Positions 36,583-45,043 of a DNA stretch of 64,000 bases are shown piece by piece. Under the pieces are notes generated by a model. The model was not told where the DNA came from and did no database searches. It saw only the letters and a program-made list of their open reading frames with translations. Position 1 is the stretch's first letter. The number at the start of each line of letters is the position of its first letter. Both the position numbers and the translations under genes were made by a program. The stretch spans positions 3,826,094-3,890,093 of the forward strand of contig NZ_KZ614144.1 in the NCBI RefSeq assembly GCF_002884445.1. Direction: 5' to 3'. This stretch comes from Paenibacillus castaneae (lineage in GTDB: Bacteria > Bacillota > Bacilli > Paenibacillales > Paenibacillaceae).

Positions 36583-37988
36583 AAGGAACCACCTTTTTTC
36601 CGCAATCCCGGAAGCCGCATAAAGTTACGAAGAAGCTTCTGGAGAGAAAATGGGGAAAATGGAGCCAGAAACGGCTGCCCGAATGGCTGGTGATTGGACA
36701 TATACATGACGATGCAGAACAAGGCAATAAAAAAACCAAACAGTCCGATTACGGAGGACAGAATCAGTGTGAAAAATCGCATGATGGTTTGAGTGATCAC
36801 AAAATCCTGATTGGAAAGCGCAGAGCCAGCTACGAACGACATTGCTGCAACTACCGTTAATGTCGGGGAGAAAATCCCCCCGCGTATAGCCGCATCCCCG
36901 ATGATGATACCCGAAACAACAGTAATAGTTCCTCCAACTGGGGTAGGCATCCGATTTCCGGCTTCACGGAGCAAGGATAGTATAAAGAGAATAGTTACCA
37001 TTTCTACAGCAATGGGAAAAGGCAGGCCTAACCGCGTACTAGCTACTGTAGCAAGCAACGGAAATGGAATTTGCTCCTGGTGGTAAGACATTATTGCAAT
37101 ATAAAATCCAGGCAGAAACACAGACAGAAAAACCCCGATCATTCTAAGTACTCGCCAAGGAAATGCGAAATAAAAGGGAAGATGCGGGTCCTCTGCCGAG
37201 AATAGCAGCTGCATAAAACTGGCAGGCGCAATGAGCGCAACAGGACTGCCATCCAGAATGAGAATAAGACGGCCCCTCATTAAAGAATCGTTCACGAAAT
37301 CCGGCCTGCCGCTATAATCAAATATAGGAAGTACGGAAAACTTATAAGGTGAAATATGCTCGATTAGCTCTCCAATGCCTGTAGGCGAATCTCCTTTGTA
37401 GCTATTCAGCTTATTCTGAATTTCAGTAACCGTTTCTGGAATAACCCTTTCTTTCAAATACAGCATAGCGACATTAACGGGTGTAATTTCTCCTAGGCTA
37501 AACGATTGATAAACCAAATCCGTTGTTTTCAGTCTTTTGCGAATGAGAGCAATGTTTGTGTCTAAGTTTTCTACAAAACCATCTCGGGCCCCTTTTACCG
37601 AGGCTTCGGTCTTCGCATCCTCAGGCTTGCGGTTCAGATCGCCGGCAGCTTCAAAGGCGTAACAGAATTGTTCATTCGGCAGAAGAAGAACCGCATAACC
37701 GGAAAACACCATTTGAACAAGCTTGTTTTCAATAGCCGGAATTTTTCTCAGAAACAGCTGCGCTTCCAGCTCGGAAGGATTCGGAGCCTGCTGATCCGTT
37801 TGCGACTTCTTCCACTCTTTATAAAGGGCAGGATAGAATGTCTTGGATAGGAGCAAAGAATCACACATCGCGCTGTCAAAAATGACGATTCCCCAAGGCT
37901 TATCTTCTGTAAACCCCGGATATATTTTAAATTGGATGTCCTCACATTCTACAAACCTCTGCTTTAGGCTTTCTAAGGTCAATTTCAC
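36579..37988 (-). CDS. spore germination receptor A subunit (GerA family)
   Basis: 469 residues: a cytosolic N-terminal region of about 230 residues, then membrane segments from PFRVLRMIGVFLS onward, including the family motif LREAGNRMPTPVGGTITVVSG. The GTG at 37988 is the start: GGAGA lies 9 nt upstream and the gene overlaps the B subunit by 4 nt. An apparent extension to 38264 merely reads the B-subunit gene out of frame. Germinant specificity cannot be predicted. Confidence 0.92.
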   Translation of the reverse strand: MKLTLESLKQRFVECEDIQFKIYPGFTEDKPWGIVIFDSAMCDSLLLSKTFYPALYKEWKKSQTDQQAPNPSELEAQLFLRKIPAIENKLVQMVFSGYAVLLLPNEQFCYAFEAAGDLNRKPEDAKTEASVKGARDGFVENLDTNIALIRKRLKTTDLVYQSFSLGEITPVNVAMLYLKERVIPETVTEIQNKLNSYKGDSPTGIGELIEHISPYKFSVLPIFDYSGRPDFVNDSLMRGRLILILDGSPVALIAPASFMQLLFSAEDPHLPFYFAFPWRVLRMIGVFLSVFLPGFYIAIMSYHQEQIPFPLLATVASTRLGLPFPIAVEMVTILFILSLLREAGNRMPTPVGGTITVVSGIIIGDAAIRGGIFSPTLTVVAAMSFVAGSALSNQDFVITQTIMRFFTLILSSVIGLFGFFIALFCIVMYMSNHQPFGQPFLAPFSPFSLQKLLRNFMRLPGLRKKGGSL

Positions 37989-39082
37989 GGCAAGTTCTCT
38001 CCTTTTCCAGAACGGGAACAATCGGGTTTGCGGATCAGAAAAAACATCAGTATGATCAGCACAGTTGTAAAAATGGCAGAAGCCGCTAAGAAATAATCTT
38101 CCATGAGGTAGTAAAACCGCAAATTGCTGAGCGGTGAGATACAAACCACTCCAATAAGGACAGAAAAAACAAGTATCCCAACTAAACGCCTGGCAGGTGA
38201 AAGAATATGCTCCGCCGCCAAAAACATGCAAAGCGAAATAGAGATGTAGGCACCGCTTAGCCATTGAAAAATGGATAAAAAGTCTACATGCTCAATAAAT
38301 TTGCCGAGTTTGACCAATCTCCACTGTTCATAAGCAGGATAACGCTGCAGCTTCATCTCTTCCGGACCGAATTCGGAAATGCCCGCCATCGTTGGGCCTA
38401 GTGTCAGGAAAACTAGAACAATATGAAATATGGCGATCGTAATCAGCTTGGGGCTTTTGGGTAGATGTGGGCGAAGAAAGATGGCGAGTATGAATTGCGT
38501 CAATCCTCCGAAGATTGCCGGCAGACCATGCAGCACCGGCGTAAATCCATTCTCAAGAACGGGCTGCAAAAAACTATAATGCTTATATTTCATATTGGCA
38601 AAGGATACGAAGATGCCTAGAATGACTACTACAGGAAGCAGAATGCCACCGGTTGTACCAATCGTCCTTGCCCCTTTGTGAGCCGTAACGACACATAATA
38701 GGAGCAATACAATCGACGTAATGGCTACTGGTGTTTGCAGCAGATAGGTGGACTTGGTCCAGTCAATGACTTCCTTCAGGGTATAGCAAGCGAAGGAGAA
38801 TAAATATAAGCTTATTAAGCCTAGAACAAGCCATCTTGCCCATTTGCCTCTGCTTTCATCAAGGGCAGCCTTCAATGATCGATTTCCCAGCTTTTTCATA
38901 GTTCCATAAACAAGCAGTACCCAGGGAATGAACAAAATCGCACCGACTATAACAGTAATCCAAGCATCTCTTCCGGATTTATCCAGCAAAACGGGTATAA
39001 TCATGACATGATTGGTAAGACCCGCTGTCAGCATCATCAGCATAAAGCCTTGAGACACCGTAATTCCGCGCCCGCTAGACAT
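37985..39082 (-). CDS. spore germination receptor B subunit (GerB/endospore germination permease)
   Basis: 365 residues with about ten membrane spans in the amino acid/polyamine/organocation-type fold used by GerB subunits, the proposed germinant-binding subunit. Opens SSGRGITVSQGFMLMMLTAG. GAGGGGG precedes the ATG. First gene of the operon (order B-A-C). Confidence 0.92.
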   Translation of the reverse strand: MSSGRGITVSQGFMLMMLTAGLTNHVMIIPVLLDKSGRDAWITVIVGAILFIPWVLLVYGTMKKLGNRSLKAALDESRGKWARWLVLGLISLYLFSFACYTLKEVIDWTKSTYLLQTPVAITSIVLLLLCVVTAHKGARTIGTTGGILLPVVVILGIFVSFANMKYKHYSFLQPVLENGFTPVLHGLPAIFGGLTQFILAIFLRPHLPKSPKLITIAIFHIVLVFLTLGPTMAGISEFGPEEMKLQRYPAYEQWRLVKLGKFIEHVDFLSIFQWLSGAYISISLCMFLAAEHILSPARRLVGILVFSVLIGVVCISPLSNLRFYYLMEDYFLAASAIFTTVLIILMFFLIRKPDCSRSGKGENLP

Positions 39083-39165
39083 ATGGATTCCCCCTCATCC
39101 GTTACTAGCGTTATCCTTCGCGTTGGGGTGGTAAAATATACACAACCAGCTCCTATCTGGCATGC

Positions 39166-39193
39166 AAAAAAGCCACTTCATCGAGTGGCTTTC
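39166..39193 (-). terminator. terminator of the gene at 39229
   Basis: AAAGCCACT / AGTGGCTTT hairpin with a T-run on the minus strand. Confidence 0.8.
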
Positions 39194-39228
39194 CATGTCC
39201 TAATCGAACAATAGCTGATAAAAATGTA

Positions 39229-39885
39229 TTATAAGTTAATTATCAGCTTTTTCTTATTTTTAATTAATAACTCCTTCTGATAAGCTTCAAAATCTTTGTC
39301 ATTATTTTCAAATTGATTATTTTCCACTAAATACTTAAAAAGCTTATTGATATACATGGAATCTGCATAAGATTTTTTCATCGAATCACTCGACCAAAAT
39401 TCGTCTTCACTCATTCCGCTGCTTTGAATTCTTTTATGCATCAAATCCATTATTACATCGTTATTCCCACCATCTTTTTCGATACTTGCAAAAATTTCCC
39501 GTTCATTATCAATAACCTCGCTGACCTCTGAATCCAATACCATAATACCTTTGCTCTTTGCATCTGCTATTGCTAGCTCTTTCGTAATTAGAACATCCAA
39601 CAATTCTGAATCACTCGGCATTGTGCGTGGAGAGGCATCATCAATATAAGTCACATTAATTGAGGTTCTTTTGCTCAACTGAAACGATAATTCCATATTA
39701 GCTTTATAAAGATCGTAACGCTCTTTTGTTATATTAAAATGTGGTCCTACTACAACATACTCATCATTCATATGAATGGCATTTTTATTGGAAACAATTA
39801 TTTTTTCTTGAATACTGATTCCAATAATAAGTACTATTCCAATCATAACTAGAAGGATAGCTTTTTTATTAAAAATTTCACTCAC
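39229..39885 (-). CDS. membrane-anchored protein with SurA/PrsA-like N-terminal region
   Basis: 218 residues: one N-terminal membrane segment (AILLVMIGIVLIIGISI), then a helical extracytoplasmic region. ITKERYDLYKANMEL and LLDVLITKELAIADAKSKGIMV resemble the SurA_N/PrsA chaperone region, but no parvulin domain follows. It could be a chaperone-like or orphan surface protein. The GTG start sits almost directly on AGAAGGGG, so the true start may be a few codons off. Confidence 0.65.
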   Translation of the reverse strand: MSEIFNKKAILLVMIGIVLIIGISIQEKIIVSNKNAIHMNDEYVVVGPHFNITKERYDLYKANMELSFQLSKRTSINVTYIDDASPRTMPSDSELLDVLITKELAIADAKSKGIMVLDSEVSEVIDNEREIFASIEKDGGNNDVIMDLMHKRIQSSGMSEDEFWSSDSMKKSYADSMYINKLFKYLVENNQFENNDKDFEAYQKELLIKNKKKLIINL

Positions 39886-39977
39886 CCCTTCTCTTAATCA
39901 TCTTGCTATCATTACCTTTACTGGTAGTATAATCAACCTTTGCATGAAACGCCAGTTAGACTAGGCTAATAAATGCA

Positions 39978-40024
39978 CATAAAAGCCGCTTGCGAAATGA
40001 AATATCGCTAAGCGGCTCTTATGT
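39978..40024 (-). terminator. terminator of the CAP-domain gene
   Basis: CATAAgAGCCGCTT / AAGCGGCTtTTATG hairpin just after the minus-strand stop. Confidence 0.75.
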
Positions 40025-40042
40025 CATATGATTTTAAGTCTG

Positions 40043-40804
40043 CTAGCCAATAAATTCTTGAACCCATTCTCCGTTATAGTACGCTATTCCGATTTGGGTA
40101 AAGCTGTCTTTCAATATATTGGCTCTATGGCCCGGACTGTTCATCCAATCGTTCATCACTTGTGTCGGGCTGTTTTGGCCTTTTGCGATATTTTCGCCTG
40201 CTGAGCTGTAAGTAATGCCGTACTCCTTCATCATGTCGAAAGGTGAACCGTGTGTCGGTGAATTATGATCGAAATAATTGTTGTCGTACATATCCTGTGC
40301 TTTGACCATCGCCATTTTCGATAACTCGCCATTCATACTAAGGGATTTCAAACCCGCTTTGGATCTTTCTTGATTAACCAGATCCAATACTTGCTGCTCG
40401 AATTGAGAATTGTTTTGGGATGTATTGGATCCTTGATCCGGTGTTTTAGTTGCCGGCTCCTGAGTAACTGGTTTTTGCGTTGGGGATTGAACTGGATTTT
40501 GCATTGGTGTTTTCACTGGATTTTGTATTGGTGTTCTCGCTGGATTAAGCAAATCCAACCAATTCGAACCCGCATTCGGTGCTTGTTTCGCCCTTAAAGA
40601 TGATTTCCCTGCGCCCGGCAGCTCTGGTGTAGCAATTGAAGATGCTTGCGTAATGGTAGGTGTATGTGACCGAGCAGCAGAATGGGTATGAACTTTTGTT
40701 TCAATACGTGCTTGTTTTGGTGTTACTTGCTTTTGTGTCAAGTTGTTATTAGCCCCACAAGCCGTTAACAGTAATAATCCCGCTAATACAATAAATTTAT
40801 ACAA
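40043..40804 (-). CDS. CAP-domain lipoprotein (YkwD-like)
   Basis: 253 residues. Lipobox LLLTACGAN (Cys16), a Pro/Gln/Thr repeat linker with TPIQNPVKTPMQNPVQSP, and a C-terminal CAP/SCP domain: LVNQERSKAGLKSL, MVKAQDMYDNNYFDHNSP, SAGENIAKG, MNSPGHRANIL. The function of bacterial CAP lipoproteins is mostly unknown; in Bacillus some affect spores. Starts with TTG, 8 nt after GGAGG. Confidence 0.9.
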   Translation of the reverse strand: MYKFIVLAGLLLLTACGANNNLTQKQVTPKQARIETKVHTHSAARSHTPTITQASSIATPELPGAGKSSLRAKQAPNAGSNWLDLLNPARTPIQNPVKTPMQNPVQSPTQKPVTQEPATKTPDQGSNTSQNNSQFEQQVLDLVNQERSKAGLKSLSMNGELSKMAMVKAQDMYDNNYFDHNSPTHGSPFDMMKEYGITYSSAGENIAKGQNSPTQVMNDWMNSPGHRANILKDSFTQIGIAYYNGEWVQEFIG

Positions 40805-41047
40805 TATCCAAACCTCCTCGATAGTCTAAGAATGACGTTTTATCGAGTATAAGGTTCACTTAAGGGCATTCATTTATTCCTGTCTTGCCGCTCGTTTGAG
40901 TTCCTTGATCTGGAAAGGCTCGTTTACCGATTTTCTGATAGATTCGCTATTTCGTTAAATACAATGCCCAATTAAAATGAGCCAAGCATCATTGCCAACC
41001 AATTGTGAATAGGGTATGTCATATCAACCTGAAGGGAGGATTTCTGT

Positions 41048-41356
41048 ATGGCAATTAATCCTTACATGTACCCTTACGGTCAATATCCACTGCCAGCATA
41101 TCCAGATGATCAGTATCCACAACAGCAGCCAATGAATATATATCCTTGGTTTTATCCTCAAGGATCAGGCCAGCAAGGCTTGGGTTTTCAAGCAGGCGGT
41201 CACCTAAGCGGATTTGGATCCGGTGTTCATGCTGGAGGATATCTCGGCGGTCAAGGCGTTGGCGCTAATTTCGGCGGCCATCTTGCCGGTCATGGCGGTC
41301 AAGTTGGTTTTCAATTTGGCGGCCGAGAATATGGATTGCGTGGTAAAAAGCGTTAA
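41048..41356 (+). CDS. Gly/Tyr/Pro-rich small protein, spore-coat-like
   Basis: 102 residues. The first half is rich in Tyr, Pro and Gln (YMYPYGQYPLPAYPDDQYPQ); the second is a Gly/His repeat (GGHLSGFGSGVHAGGYLG). The composition resembles spore coat or exosporium proteins, but no family motif is visible. GAAGGGAGG precedes the ATG. Confidence 0.7.
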   Translation: MAINPYMYPYGQYPLPAYPDDQYPQQQPMNIYPWFYPQGSGQQGLGFQAGGHLSGFGSGVHAGGYLGGQGVGANFGGHLAGHGGQVGFQFGGREYGLRGKKR

Positions 41357-41404
41357 ATTATAGGCGCTTGGGAGTAAGGATTATTATCCTTTCTCTCCGA
41401 TTGT

Positions 41405-41447
41405 AAAGAAACCCCACGTTTTTTAACAGGCAAGGTTTCTCTTTTGT
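41405..41447 (+). terminator. terminator of the Gly-rich protein gene
   Basis: AAAGAAACC / GGTTTCTcTTT stem with a T-rich tail. Confidence 0.65.
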
Positions 41448-41547
41448 TTTAGGTCACCAGTTCGAAGTCCGTGTTTTTTGGTTTTGTATCAGAAATGGCA
41501 CCACTTAAACAAAATTTATAAATATTATATTTTGTAATCGATAAAGG

Positions 41548-41592
41548 AAAAACCCGCAATCCCATATATGATAAGGGATTGCGGGTTTTTTA
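41548..41592. terminator. bidirectional terminator, probable original tRNA-Val terminator
   Basis: A 15-bp stem AAAACCCGCAATCCC / GGGATTGCGGGTTTT with T-runs on both strands. It ends 6 bp outside the left 40-bp tRNA repeat, where the native terminator of tRNA-Val would have been before island insertion. Confidence 0.8.
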
Positions 41593-41598
41593 ATTGTA

Positions 41599-41638
41599 TG
41601 ATCTGTAGTGGGCTCGAACCACTGACCCCTACCCTGTC
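41599..41638. repeat. attachment repeat, left (copy of tRNA-Val 3' end)
   Basis: 40 bp identical to 45047-45086, which is the 3' part of tRNA-Val from the anticodon loop to the discriminator base. Identity stops at the same place on both sides, as expected of attL and attR. Confidence 0.88.
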
Positions 41639-41730
41639 TAGATGTTTTGCTGTTCGATACCTTTCAGAAATAAGCAGTAATGGACAGGCTTTATTTTGTT
41701 GGTTTTATTTATTGCGATAGATCTCAATAT

Positions 41731-42203
41731 TCAGCCTGCGTTCATGTCTTGCTTGACAGCCCTTCGAGCGATAGACGCCAGCAGCCCCCAAGTCAGCAAT
41801 ACTTCATTACGGTATGATGCTTTCTTTATGACCTTAATGGTCAAGTCTTCATTGACGTAAAGCAATCCACATTCTTCCGGAATTTCATCTGGACGGACAA
41901 GGCCGGTTGGAACTGCAAAGTAAAATTCATTGGAGTGCTGCAATGCTTGTTCCCGTTTCGTAGGATTCGCAATTTCGTATGCAGGAAATCACTTCGCGAA
42001 ACCTTTACCTCATACGCAATAGTCATATGCCCCTTTGATGGGTATAGATTAATCGCCCATGCATCAAAACGTTGTTCGGGATTCATTCCCTTGCGTATAT
42101 TCTTGTATCCGGTACCAGCTCGTAACTCATCGAAAAACGCCCATTCCCTACCTACTGCTCCGTGTCGTTTACGAAGTGCATCAACAACTAGTTTTGCGTT
42201 CAC
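41731..42203 (-). pseudogene. frameshifted MmcB-like (phage-type) gene
   Basis: The 5' part (42203 leftward) encodes VVDALRKRHGAVGREWAFFDELRAG and FDAWAINLYPSKGHMTIAYEVKVSRSDFL, typical of the MmcB-like nuclease-fold family found in phages. Near 41976-41979 the frame is lost. One frame over, the protein resumes with EIANPTKREQALQHSNEFYF and runs to 41731. One indel therefore separates the halves. The downstream frame is otherwise intact, so the mutation is recent or a sequencing error. Confidence 0.7.
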
Positions 42204-42380
42204 TTAATCCCTCCTCATGTAATTTTGTATTCATTCAACATTGTCTCAGTAAGTCGTACACACTTATTGTCCTATCCTTTTATATAAGGCTAGTATCATA
42301 CCGGAACAAACATCCAATCATTAAATTCTATCAATACATACTCTACATGGTAGTCAAAACACAGGGAGGTGAATTGAATA

Positions 42381-42470
42381 ATGCACAATAACCTTGGTAC
42401 GATTCTGGTGCTTTTCATTCTATTAGTGATTATTGCTTGTAGTTGCAACCGCCGTCATGAAAATTACTAA
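42381..42470 (+). CDS. tiny membrane protein, copy 1
   Basis: 29 residues: MHNNLGTILVLFILLVIIAC is the hydrophobic body, followed by SCNRRHENY. GGGAGGTG lies about 9 nt upstream. The hydrophobic core resembles YjcZ-type sporulation peptides, but the glycine-rich head is missing. It is nearly identical to the next copy. Confidence 0.6.
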   Translation: MHNNLGTILVLFILLVIIACSCNRRHENY

Positions 42471-42537
42471 CCTCATAGACGTAAACTGTGTACGACAACT
42501 TTTTAATTCACTAAGACTTAAGGAGGTATATTGAATA

Positions 42538-42627
42538 ATGAACAATAACCTTGGTACGATTTTGGTGCTTTTCATTCTATTAGTGATTATTGCTTGTAGT
42601 TGCAACCGCCGTCATGAAAATTACTAA
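42538..42627 (+). CDS. tiny membrane protein, copy 2
   Basis: 29 residues differing from copy 1 at residue 2 (Asn for His). AAGGAGG lies upstream at a good distance. The synonymous and near-synonymous changes suggest a recent duplication under coding constraint. Confidence 0.6.
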   Translation: MNNNLGTILVLFILLVIIACSCNRRHENY

Positions 42628-42703
42628 CCTCATAGACGTAAACTGTGTACGACAACTTTTATAATTTTCAGAGTACTCAAAAGATGTGAGGAGACGAATT
42701 GAA

Positions 42704-42889
42704 TAATATTCAATAACACTGGTACGATTCTTGTTCTTTTCATTTTATTAATAATTATCGCTTGTAGTTGTGGCGCCTTCGGCCGCAACGAGAGACGCAA
42801 CGAGAGACGCGATGGGAGTCTCGATGTGAGACGCGACGAGAGATTCGAAGAGGTACTACCCTTTGAAGTACTACCCTTTATTATCTAAT
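42704..42889 (+). pseudogene. tiny membrane protein, copy 3, start codon lost (ATA)
   Basis: Homologous to copies 1 and 2 through the hydrophobic stretch (FNNTGTILVLFILLIIIACS), but the ATG is ATA and a stop lies just upstream in frame. The tail is longer and carries NERRNERRD repeats. It ends at a TAA near 42889. Translation would need a non-standard start, so it is probably silent. Confidence 0.5.
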
Positions 42890-42933
42890 TGCGTAACCTT
42901 AGTTCGTTAATTTCTAAGATAACATTAATGAGA

Positions 42934-42960
42934 AGGCCCATATTATGGGCTTTCTTTTTC
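42934..42960 (+). terminator. terminator after the tiny gene array
   Basis: GCCCAT / ATGGGC stem with TTTCTTTTT tail. Confidence 0.65.
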
Positions 42961-42986
42961 CAATGAAACTTAATATTCAGAGCTTC

Positions 42987-43535
42987 TCATAATGTAAATT
43001 TGCTGACCGCATCATCAATCATGTCCTGGTTGATGCCGATATAGCGCAGTGTTAATGATGGGTAGGCGTGATTGAATATGTTTTGCAACATTGCCACGTC
43101 TTTCGTTTTCTGATAGAAGTGGTAGCCGAACGTTTTACGAAGCGTATGCGTGCCGATCTCTTCCAAACCGCATTCAGCAGCCGCATAATTTAACACCCGT
43201 TACACTTGCACCCTGCATATAGCCGTCTCACCCCTTGTCCGATATGAAGGGAACAGCGTTGCTTCTGGATCCATGACTTTCGTGTAATCGTCAATGATGC
43301 GCTTCAAATCTGCGTTAATAGGCACCCGCTTCTTTTTCTTCGTCTTCCCTTCGATCAGGCTAATATGCGTCCGATTTTGAACGTCATTAACCTTTAGCTT
43401 TAATATGTCGCCGATCCGTAGGCCTGTATTGATCCCGAAGACGAATATGAACCAATCTCTTTTTGAACGCTTAAGCAACGCTTGTTTCATCTCCTCGATC
43501 TTCTGAGGATCACGTATAGGCTGCACGAATTGCAT
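42987..43535 (-). pseudogene. tyrosine recombinase interrupted by an in-frame stop
   Basis: A short (about 180-residue) tyrosine recombinase of the type that is only a catalytic domain: INTGLRIGDILKLKVNDV (Arg I), GKTKKKKRVPIN (Lys), THTLRKTFGYHFYQKT (HxxR), FNHAYPSLTLRYIGI (Tyr). A TAA at 43200-43202 splits it; reading resumes in the same frame directly after. It starts at ATG 43535 after GGTG. Either inactive or a readthrough protein. Confidence 0.8.
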
Positions 43536-43554
43536 GTCTATCACCACGTTCCGT

Positions 43555-43883
43555 GTTGTAAGGTCTATTCAATATGTTTCGTAGCTTCGTCGAACTATGC
43601 AGTAACCTCTTGCCATTTCGCCCAGTAATCCCAGTCGAATCCTTCTTCCCTCGTATTTTTTCATGTTCAATCGCTCCTTCCTTCGCATAATGGGTCTACT
43701 ACGCAATTTCCGTCATTCATTAAATTACTTTCCCACCGTGACGCTGCGGCCGGAATCCACTTCCCTGAACTTTCTTCTTTTGAAATCAAAATTCATCCTT
43801 TCAAGCTTCCCGCGAACACCCAAAGCGCTCTTATCCGGCCCTAACGCTACGGCAATCGTTTCATATCCGTAACCAGCCCTCGC
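43555..43883 (-). pseudogene. gene debris including an HTH-like fragment
   Basis: From 43883 down to a stop at 43725 the minus strand reads GYGYETIAVALGPDKSALG followed by KLERMNFDFKRRKFREVDSG, a helix-turn-helix-like fragment without an N-terminus. The stretch 43580-43662 holds REEGFDWDYWAKWQEVTA in a frame that lacks a start. Both look like remnants left by deletions; I cannot name the parent genes. Confidence 0.4.
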
Positions 43884-43891
43884 AAGATGCA

Positions 43892-44905
43892 GTTAACAAG
43901 GGGACGTATTTCAAACCGTCTGTAGATAATTACGGTGAGTTTATGCAGACCTTTTTGAATGACAAAAAAATGAACGTCAAGCCTCAGACGCTTAAGAACT
44001 ATGAAAGTTTGGTCAATAATCATATCCTCCCTGTTCTTGGATCTATTGACTTAGCCAAAATGACACCGAGGGATATTCAAAACTTGTATAATTCAGTTCA
44101 TGAATCAGGGCGGTTGTCTGATGAGAACATACAGAAGTGTCACACTATTATTAATGAGTCGATGAAAAAGGCTTTAACTTGGGACATGATAAACAAAAAT
44201 CCCGCAGCTCTCATTGATCGCCCAAAAGCGAGAAAAAAAGAGATGCAAGTTTGGTCACTTGAAGAAGCCAAACAGTTCTTAGATGCAACAGTTAGAGATC
44301 GACTTCATATTGTTTTCTTGTTAGCTCTAACTACAGGAATGAGACAAGGCGAGATCCTTGGTCTTCGCTGGAAAGATGTTGATTTTCAAAACCGCATTGT
44401 GAGCATCACACAAATATTAAATCACGATGGTAAAGGATTTGACGTAGGAGCGAAAACATTGTCAGGTCAAAGGCCGATTAGAGTAGATAAAGAAACTATG
44501 GATGCGTTGGCTAAGCACCAAAAGAAATCGAGAGAGGAACGAATGAAATACGCTGACGTTTATCAAGATCACGGACTCGTTATAAGTACTAGGTTCGGCG
44601 GTCCAGTTTCGCCAAGAAACGTCAATCGGACATTCGAAAGAATCGTAATAGGAATTAATGAACGTTTAGAGGAACGGAGAAAAGCTGGAGAGGTTGTCGA
44701 GGATGATTTGAAAAAAATTCGCTTCCACGACCTCAGGCATACTCATGTTACAATGCTGATCAAAAATAGAGAAACTCCTCAAGCAATTGCAGAACGACTC
44801 GGATGGTCTGATACTCGCATGATTGATAACTATGCCCATATTAGACCAGACATCCAGGAAGATGTAGCCGACTCATTTGGTAAGGCATTTTACGGTAGCA
44901 ATTAG
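43892..44905 (+). pseudogene. phage-type tyrosine integrase, 5'-truncated
   Basis: From 43892 the frame reads VNKGTYFKPSVDNYGEFM, typical of the region just after the arm-binding domain of about 380-residue phage integrases. It joins abruptly to unrelated DNA, so the first about 60 codons are missing. From ATG 43943 a 320-residue protein is open. The core-binding and catalytic domains appear complete: TTGMRQGEILGLRW (Arg), HDLRHTHVTML (HxxR), LGWSDTRMIDNYAHI (Trp and Tyr). Without the arm-binding domain, integration activity is doubtful. Confidence 0.8.
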
Positions 44906-44915
44906 AAATGAAACT

Positions 44916-44953
44916 ATTCGTATCAAAACCCAATTCGTATCAAATTCGTATCA
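44916..44953. repeat. three direct repeats, candidate integrase arm sites
   Basis: ATTCGTATCA occurs at 44916, 44933 and 44944, between the integrase stop and the tRNA attachment site. Position and repetition fit arm-type integrase sites of attP. Confidence 0.5.
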
Positions 44954-45002
44954 CGGCACCAATTGGCACCATTCAGACGAATAACTGTGGTCCCATAAAA
45001 AC

Positions 45003-45030
45003 AAAAAAAGCCTTGATACACAAGGCTTTC
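45003..45030 (-). terminator. terminator just downstream of tRNA-Val
   Basis: AAGCCTTG / CAAGGCTT stem with a seven-base T-run on the minus strand. It lies inside the island and would now terminate tRNA-Val and the convergent integrase. Confidence 0.75.
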
Positions 45031-45043
45031 GGCGCTTAAGTTA

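Larger units (their letters stand above)
42381..42660. repeat. 157-bp tandem duplication
   Basis: The tiny-gene sequence and the following intergenic stretch (starting CCTCATAGACGTAAACTGTG) recur with an offset of exactly 157 bp (42381 versus 42538). Only a few bases differ. A third, more diverged copy follows at about 42700. Confidence 0.85.

Noticed and set aside
37989..38264. 92-codon N-terminal extension of the germination A subunit
   Set aside because: It reads the B-subunit gene in the wrong frame; the GTG at 37988 has the ribosome site and a 4-nt overlap.
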